Part shown: in pieces, positions 18,330-22,260 of the stretch | Layout of the letters: each line of letters begins with the position of its first letter | How positions within the stretch are numbered: position 1 is the first letter of the stretch | Source of the DNA: Chara braunii | Taxonomy: Eukaryota > Streptophyta > Charophyceae > Charales > Characeae | Direction of reading: 5' to 3' | Length of the DNA: 22,260 bases | Assembly (NCBI GenBank): GCA_003427395.1 | Contig: BFEA01000054.1 | Span: 2,770,572-2,792,831, forward strand | Notes under the pieces: generated by a model | Databases searched by the model: none | The model's input: only the letters and a program-made list of their open reading frames with translations | Told to the model about the DNA's origin: nothing | Program-made: the position numbers and the translations under genes

Positions 18330-19402
18330 GATTCCACAACTAGCCATCAAACCCAACACAAATCACCCTTAAGAACGACTGACTCTTCTAATTCCACCAA
18401 TAAAGGTCGCAGATCCACCACTTGCACTTCATTCTCTTGGTCCTTCCATTCTTCCATACCCTCTATTTTGGACCCCAAGATACTAAGTTCTGCTGGTATG
18501 CTGATTGAGATGAGCTCACGTAAGGTGTTCTGTGTGCAATCTTGGTCTGGTACTTAGATCAGCAAGTTGGATCCGTGATAGGCAACCTCCCAGGTTTCAA
18601 AGTTGTTATTCCAGTGTAACGGGATTATCGTTCTTCACCTAGAACTGCTGCGTGCATCGAGTCTGTCCATGGCTTTTATTTCCTTGTGGTCGCCCCCTAC
18701 TACGTCCTTGAGGGTTATGCATTGATCATCCAGCTCCCTGTTGTGGTCCCTCAGTACGTTTACCTGAGCTTCCGGGATTGCAGCGTGTCTTCTGAGGTCC
18801 TCTACCGACTCCCCCTCCGTTGTCGTGGAGGAAGTATCATGGAGAGGTTTTCTTGTGAGTCCATATTCATTATCTGTCTTATAATCTTATTCCTCTTTGA
18901 TATCCTTTCTGCTCGCTGTTCAGAGTAGGTTTTAAGCCAGGTGAACCGTTGTTCATAACTTTTTGTGTCCACTGTGATTCTGTTTTTCTCGATTCTTGTC
19001 TTCATATTGTATTGCGCTGCATAAAATTCATTGAGCTCTCTTTCTTTCTTGAGGATCTCAAATCTAATCTATTATCCATGCTTATGTTGTCTTCCACTGT
19101 GGTTGATGAACTGAGATTACGTAGGTGTTTGTGGTGTGCGAGTCTCACCTCTAGTTCCACTGTTTTGACTTGTCCTAAGGAGCAGACATACTGTTGTACA
19201 TAGTCGAGTGAGTCCATACCCCGCCCTTGGTCATCATCCTCGTCAGGACATACTGTTGTACCTAGTCGAGCGAGTCCATACCCTGCCTTTGTTCATCATC
19301 CTTATCCCCCATGTCTTCCTCCTCCTACTCTGAGCTCTTGTCCTTTGAGTCCTTCATAGCATCCTCATCAGCGTCCCCATCTGCGTCCTCCTCTTCCGTT
19401 TT
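18330..19402 (-). pseudogene. LINE ORF1 C-terminal acidic and helical region
   Basis: After the stop at 19403 the same frame continues with an acidic stretch (TEEEDADGDADEDAMKD), a TAG, EEEDMGDKDDEQRQGMDSLD and another TAG. Beyond the 61-bp duplication the frame changes to MDSLDYVQQYVCSLGQVKTV, then VEDNISMDNRLDLRSSRKKE and, in a third frame, KSYEQRFTWLKTYSEQRAER and RNKIIRQIMNMD. Near the end, LISISIPAELSILGSKIEG and DLRPLLVELEESVVLKGD are legible. The composition suits a coiled-coil or RNA-binding tail. Catalytic motifs are absent, as expected for ORF1. Confidence 0.55.
19184..19305. repeat. 61-bp tandem duplication in LINE ORF1
   Basis: gacatactgttgtac at 19185 recurs at 19246, with matching tagtcgag, gagtccatacc and tcatcatcct blocks. 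The period of 61 is not divisible by three, and the minus-strand frame changes exactly across it (MDSLD-stop versus MDSLDYVQQYV). Confidence 0.9.
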
Positions 19403-19937
19403 CTAGTTTTCACTGCACTCCGATGTGGTCCTCTTTCTGTCACGACTTGCGTCTGGGATCTGATTCACATTGGAACCGGTTGGCTGAGAAGAATGTTGTG
19501 AGTCTTCCATGTCCTCATCCTTCCCTGTCCCTTGGGAGGTGTCCTCCATCCCTGTTCTGTTGTGCCTGCTATCCCCCGTGTCCCTGTCCGCTGACAGCGC
19601 GTTGGCAAGGCGGGCTGATCTTTGCATCTCCTTAATTGAGGCAGTTGAAGACGAATTGTTTACAACTTCATCCGATTTTCGTTTCAGAGACCTGTCCATT
19701 TGCACGTTGTCCCTGTACTCTCTGCTTGTGGAGGTGGACTTCGGTGTTGAGCAGGCAGAGTCCTGGACTTTTTGTGGTGAAGATCTGGCTCGTTGATTCT
19801 CAAGGTATGCTCTTTCTGGATTCTGGACAATTGTGTGCAGCTCATTCATTGTTTCCAGTCTTTGTTTCTCGTCCTGTAAGCTCATTTCCGCTATTACTTC
19901 CTGTTTTAGGTAGCCTATGGTTTTATTCTCCATTCTA

Positions 19938-20021
19938 TTAGCGCCTACAACCCTCCATCTGCTGTCGTACGACATTCTCTTAGCGCCTACTGCCCTCCAT
20001 TTGTTGTCGTACAGCGGGTAA
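19938..20021. repeat. 42-bp tandem duplication in LINE ORF1
   Basis: ttagcgcctac plus ccctccat and tgtcgtac at 19938 recur at 19980. The period is 42 bases, giving an in-frame 14-residue repeat (KWRAVGAKRM / RWRVVGANRM). Confidence 0.9.
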
Positions 20022-20203
20022 ATGTCTAGTTTGAGCTTGGGATCCCCCTGGAGTACCCAAACCCATTTGGGATTCTCCAAGTTGTCGTCAAAGACCCGGC
20101 CTCTGAACTGTGCCTCGTTGATATACCATACCCTTGGCTTGGCATCACATTCAACAAACATTGATTGTTTGAGTGTCATTTTCCTTCTTGTTTCCACGAC
20201 TAA

Positions 20204-20553
20204 GGGGCAGTGCATTCCCAGAAGTCCCCTGTTTCTGCATTTAAAGCAGAAGGGATTTCTTTTCGTGGAAATAAACACGTTTAATTTCTGTCCATTTTTT
20301 CTGAAGATCCAAACATCTGGAAATTTTGGGGATGTACCTGACGATACTTCCAGGCAAGCCACTCTTGCATCATGGTTTGGGGCAGTGCATCCTAGATGTC
20401 CCCTGTTTTCGCATTTAAAGCAGAAGGGATTTGTTTTCGTGGAAATAAACACGTTTAATTTTTGTCCATTTTTCTTGAAGATCCAAACATTTGGAAATTT
20501 TGGGGATGTGCCTGACGATACTTCCAGGCAAGCCACTTTGGCATCATGGTTCA
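20204..20553. repeat. 175-bp tandem duplication of the zinc-knuckle module
   Basis: ggggcagtgcat at 20204 recurs at 20379. The copies share gcatttaaagcagaaggg, gtggaaataaacacgttta, ggaaattttggggatgt and cttccaggcaagccac. Period 175 combined with a 1-base deletion in one copy gives 174, so the frame is kept. Confidence 0.95.
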
Positions 20554-20610
20554 GGGTCACGGACTCCAGGTTTGTTGGCGACCAATCGATGATTGGGTTG
20601 GAAGGATACT

Positions 20611-20884
20611 CCTCTTGAAGCCTTTTCTACACGGAACTATGTAGGCCTTCGGACAAGTGTCAGAGCATACCTAGAAATGGTTTTTGAGCAGCGTGTGACA
20701 ATGCCTGGATGCCTCCGCTTGGGGCTCCCTAGGTGGTTTCCATGATTCCTCTTGAAGCCTTTTCTGCATGGAACTGTGTAGGCCTTCGGACCAGTTGTCA
20801 AATTGTACCCAAAAATGGTTTTGAGCATCGTCTGACGATGCCTGGATGCTTCGCTTGGGGCTCCCTGGGTGGTTTCCATGATTG
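20611..20884. repeat. 137-bp tandem duplication at the LINE 5' end
   Basis: cctcttgaagccttttct at 20611 recurs at 20748, with matching gtaggccttcgg, gcctggatgc and cttggggctccc blocks. The period is not a multiple of three. On the minus strand both copies read GPKAYTVPCRKGFKR-like peptide in part, so this may be the duplicated start of ORF1. Confidence 0.9.
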
Positions 20885-20912
20885 GATCATGACCACCGAT
20901 CCTTTGCATTTC

Positions 20913-20935
20913 TTTTTTTTTTTTTTTTTTTTTTT
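20913..20935 (-). other. Poly-A tract (23 T on plus strand)
   Basis: A perfect run of 23 T, placed just upstream of the LINE in LINE orientation. It can be read as the A-tail of a second minus-strand retroelement whose body would lie to its right. It cannot be the tail of the LINE at 12808-20910. Confidence 0.75.
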
Positions 20936-20943
20936 CCGAACAA

Positions 20944-20999
20944 CCCGAGTGAATGCTAGGGGCGCTGATAAGAGCAGACGCCTCTAGCATGCTCGGGGA
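20944..20999. other. Imperfect hairpin next to the poly-A tract
   Basis: cccgag, bulge, atgctaggggcg pairs with cgcctctagcat, bulge, gctcgggg across a loop of about 14 bases, with one mismatch in the long stem. In minus-strand orientation the hairpin directly precedes the A-run, the arrangement of a non-LTR retroelement 3' end. Confidence 0.6.
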
Positions 21000-21052
21000 G
21001 GCTCCATCTATTGGTGGGGAGCAACACCTGCTGGAAAAGGTCCCACTGACAC

Positions 21053-21720
21053 GCGGGCACGCAGCATTAGCCTAATGAGCAGCGTCGATTGCCCTCAACC
21101 GAGGGATCGGCTGCCCATCACTCTGTAAGATCATATCCCTACTCAGAAATCCTCATCGTTAATAAAATCTTGCAGCACCATGAGGAGGGGAGGAGACAAT
21201 CCAAATAGGGAAACTATCGCTAAAAACACACACGTAGCAGAGCCCTGGTACCCCCACTGCACCGCCTTGCCAGCCACATGGCGAATCCTAGTATTTTTAC
21301 CACAGGGATATGACCCCCCGGGTAGCTTAGCAAAAAATCGAAATCATATAGGCATGCCACGTGGCCACCCCGATATAAACGAAGAAATTCGTCCGAGCGG
21401 CAACGCAGGCACATATGTGTAACTAGTGAACATCATTGATTACCCTCAATAGAGGGGATCGACTGCCCACCCCAGCATGGATTCATACCCTACCCTAAAA
21501 TACTCATCTACCACCCAAAAACCATACAGCACCATGAGCAGAAGGGGCAATCAGAGCAGGCCTCCCTAAAAGCTAAAAACCTAATAGCCACGTGGCGGAT
21601 TCCAAATGATTCGCACACTGAAAAAATTATGTAGCGCCGCTTCCCCCGACACTTCCTGTCCCTGCCACCTGACAAGAAACCAGACATCACGTTTGCAGGC
21701 CCTAATGACTCATACACTGT
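21053..21720. repeat. Two diverged tandem copies of a ~350-bp unit
   Basis: gcgggcacgcag...gattgccctca...gggatcggctgccca at 21053-21118 matches gcaggcacatat...gattaccctca...gggatcgactgccca at 21404-21470. The cagcaccatgag block at 21173 matches 21527, and agccacatggcgaatcc matches agccacgtggcggattcc. Offsets run from 351 down to 313 because copy 1 holds extra sequence. Identity is moderate. No protein is recognised on either strand. Confidence 0.7.
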
Positions 21721-21756
21721 TGGCTCGTGGCTAGAACTACCCTATTACCACATGGC
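21273..21756. promoter_or_regulatory. Cluster of four GCCACRTGGC-type palindromes
   Basis: GCCACATGGC at 21273-21282, GCCACGTGGC at 21356-21365, GCCACGTGGC at 21587-21596 and ACCACATGGC at 21747-21756. The perfect forms contain CACGTG, the plant G-box core bound by bZIP and bHLH factors. Their position within a repeated unit may explain the cluster without any regulatory role, and no gene start is visible nearby. Confidence 0.4.
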
Positions 21757-21787
21757 AACCAACAGATGTGGTAAGACAATCCAATAT

Positions 21788-22159
21788 CTATCCCACCCCC
21801 TCGCGCACCCATCCCACCCCTAGCTCTCCCCCACGCCCTTCCAATATGTTGAACGAACCATTCCAACAGCCCTCGCGCCCTCCCCCCGGGTCATCAACAC
21901 GATTACAAAGGAGAAAAAACACTGGGGGAGAGAAGGGGGAGGGGGAGAGAACGGAAACCCCTACCACACTTACCAAACTGTCGTTGTTGGTATTGTTCAT
22001 GTTGTTTTTGTTGTTGTTGTTGTTGTTGTAATTGTTGTTGTAATCTAGTGTGCACGAACTCACAATTTCCACGCTTGTACCAGTGTCATGCTCAACAGTC
22101 ATGGTGTTGCTGGCGCCCACGATCCCTGCTTCGTGGTTGCTGTTGGTGTTGTTGTTGTT

Positions 22160-22191
<32 letters not shown>

Positions 22192-22240
22192 CGCGCGCAC
22201 CCGAGCTCACGATCCCTATGTTTGTACGACGGACCTGCAC
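21788..22240 (-). CDS. Asn-rich open frame, partial or spurious
   Basis: A 150-codon minus-strand frame, opened by GTG near the window edge, so a real start could lie outside. It has two poly-Asn tracts (about residues 18-31 and 69-83), each preceded by a similar short motif: GIVSSGARD and EIVSSCTLD. The second half is Gly- and Pro-rich with low complexity. Poly-Asn arises automatically from the AAC/TTG microsatellite. Family unknown; a simple-repeat artefact is at least as likely. Confidence 0.2.
21982..22190. repeat. TTG microsatellite blocks with repeated linkers
   Basis: TTG-rich runs at 21982-22043 and 22136-22190, with another beginning at 22243. Linkers share the pattern gcac..gagctcacgatccct...tttgtacga (22191 onward) and gcacgaactcacaatttcc...cttgtacca (about 22053). 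A shorter cccacgatccctgcttcgtgg lies at 22117. Together they form a compound minisatellite. Confidence 0.8.
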
Positions 22241-22260
22241 GAATGTGTTGTTGATGTTGT

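Larger units (their letters stand above)
19403..20640 (-). pseudogene. LINE ORF1 (gag-like) with duplicated zinc-knuckle module
   Basis: An uninterrupted frame of 386 or more codons, readable upstream to a TAG near 20630 (RLQEEYPSNPIIDWSPTNLE). A module of about 58 residues occurs twice: DAKVACLEVSSGTSPKFP, VWIFKKNGQKLNVFISTK, NPFCFKC. The first knuckle reads CFKCENRGHLGCTAP; one base lost relative to copy 2 shifts the last residues, so the final Cys is misplaced. The second reads CFKCRNRGLLGMHCP and has Leu for the zinc-binding His. Neither is a complete CX2CX4HX4C. Downstream come KPRVWYINEAQFRGRVFDDN, PKWVWVLQGDP and a 14-residue repeat (RWRVVGANRM), followed by a charged Ser/Thr-rich tail ending SECSEN. 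ORF1 proteins of this type bind element RNA. The opposite strand also has an open frame here, a shadow. Confidence 0.8.
12808..20910 (-). mobile_element. L1-type LINE retrotransposon, near full length, inactive
   Basis: About 8.1 kb on the minus strand with all parts of a plant-type L1 in order. They are a leader, an ORF1 with a CCHC zinc-knuckle region, an ORF2 with APE-type endonuclease, reverse transcriptase and zf-RVT domain, a ~0.6 kb 3' UTR, and an A-tail seen as T9-C-T11 at 12808-12828. Every domain is broken by stops or frameshifts. Five tandem duplications lie inside it, at 20611-20884, 20204-20553, 19938-20021, 19184-19305 and 14960-15569. A foldback element is inserted at 15152-15518. 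The 5' end is uncertain; 20910 is placed at the next poly-T. I could not find convincing target-site duplications. Confidence 0.85.

Noticed and set aside
20022-20618. 198-codon plus-strand open frame with repeated blocks
   Set aside because: Antisense shadow of the LINE ORF1 duplicated module; the minus strand carries the zinc-knuckle pattern.
12808-20910. LTR retrotransposon or endogenous virus
   Set aside because: No long terminal repeats, protease or integrase. Endonuclease of APE type, zf-RVT and an A-tail identify a non-LTR element.
21923-21955. G-quadruplex site (runs of five G)
   Set aside because: Only three strong G-runs lie close together; a canonical site needs four. Not enough to claim.

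Overview
The window looks like accessory, repeat-rich nuclear DNA from a eukaryote of the green-plant lineage. I see no bacterial operon, no phage, no rRNA and no intact gene of known function. Plant affinity is inferred from degenerate CCCTAAA telomere-type repeats, a plant-type L1 LINE (CCHC gag-like ORF1, APE-type endonuclease, reverse transcriptase, zf-RVT), a decayed Myb/SANT-like (trihelix-type) gene, and CACGTG palindromes. The protein style resembles what I recall of charophyte algae such as Chara braunii; that assignment is from memory and unverified. Layout: 1-1300 is sequence without a convincing gene, apart from a 2-copy tandem duplication (329-845) that carries a conserved hydrophobic reading frame. 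Positions 1303-4785 hold a large satellite of the pentamer CTCTA mixed with CGACACTCTA decamers, with CA-rich heads, a 90-base assembly gap (2832-2921) and a 25-bp higher-order array near the end. Positions 4786-5246 are a spacer. Positions 5247-7044 (minus strand) hold one broken Myb/SANT-like gene with several stops and frame changes. Positions 7045-12800 are mostly AT-rich and gene-poor: a decayed ~70-75-bp tandem repeat, telomere-like repeats, two related coding-like segments about 935 bp apart, and a tRNA-Gly-like relic. Positions 12808-20910 (minus strand) hold a nearly full-length but dead L1-type LINE. Its order on the minus strand is 5' duplicated leader, ORF1 (duplicated zinc-knuckle module, acidic and helical tail), ORF2 endonuclease, reverse transcriptase, zf-RVT region, 3' UTR and a poly-A tail (poly-T on the plus strand). 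It carries at least five internal tandem duplications, three with frame-breaking periods. The reverse transcriptase has lost the stretch between motifs A and C. A 367-bp foldback (MITE-like) element with a 3-bp target duplication sits in one of the duplicated copies, while the other copy preserves the empty site. Positions 20911-22260 hold another poly-A/hairpin boundary, two diverged ~350-bp repeat copies with four G-box-like palindromes, and a TTG-repeat block that reads as poly-Asn on the minus strand. The genes do not form a working pathway. The window records satellite expansion, retrotransposition, repeated local tandem duplication and decay. The strongest candidate for something undescribed is the foldback element with its built-in empty site; the next is the clustering of tandem duplications.
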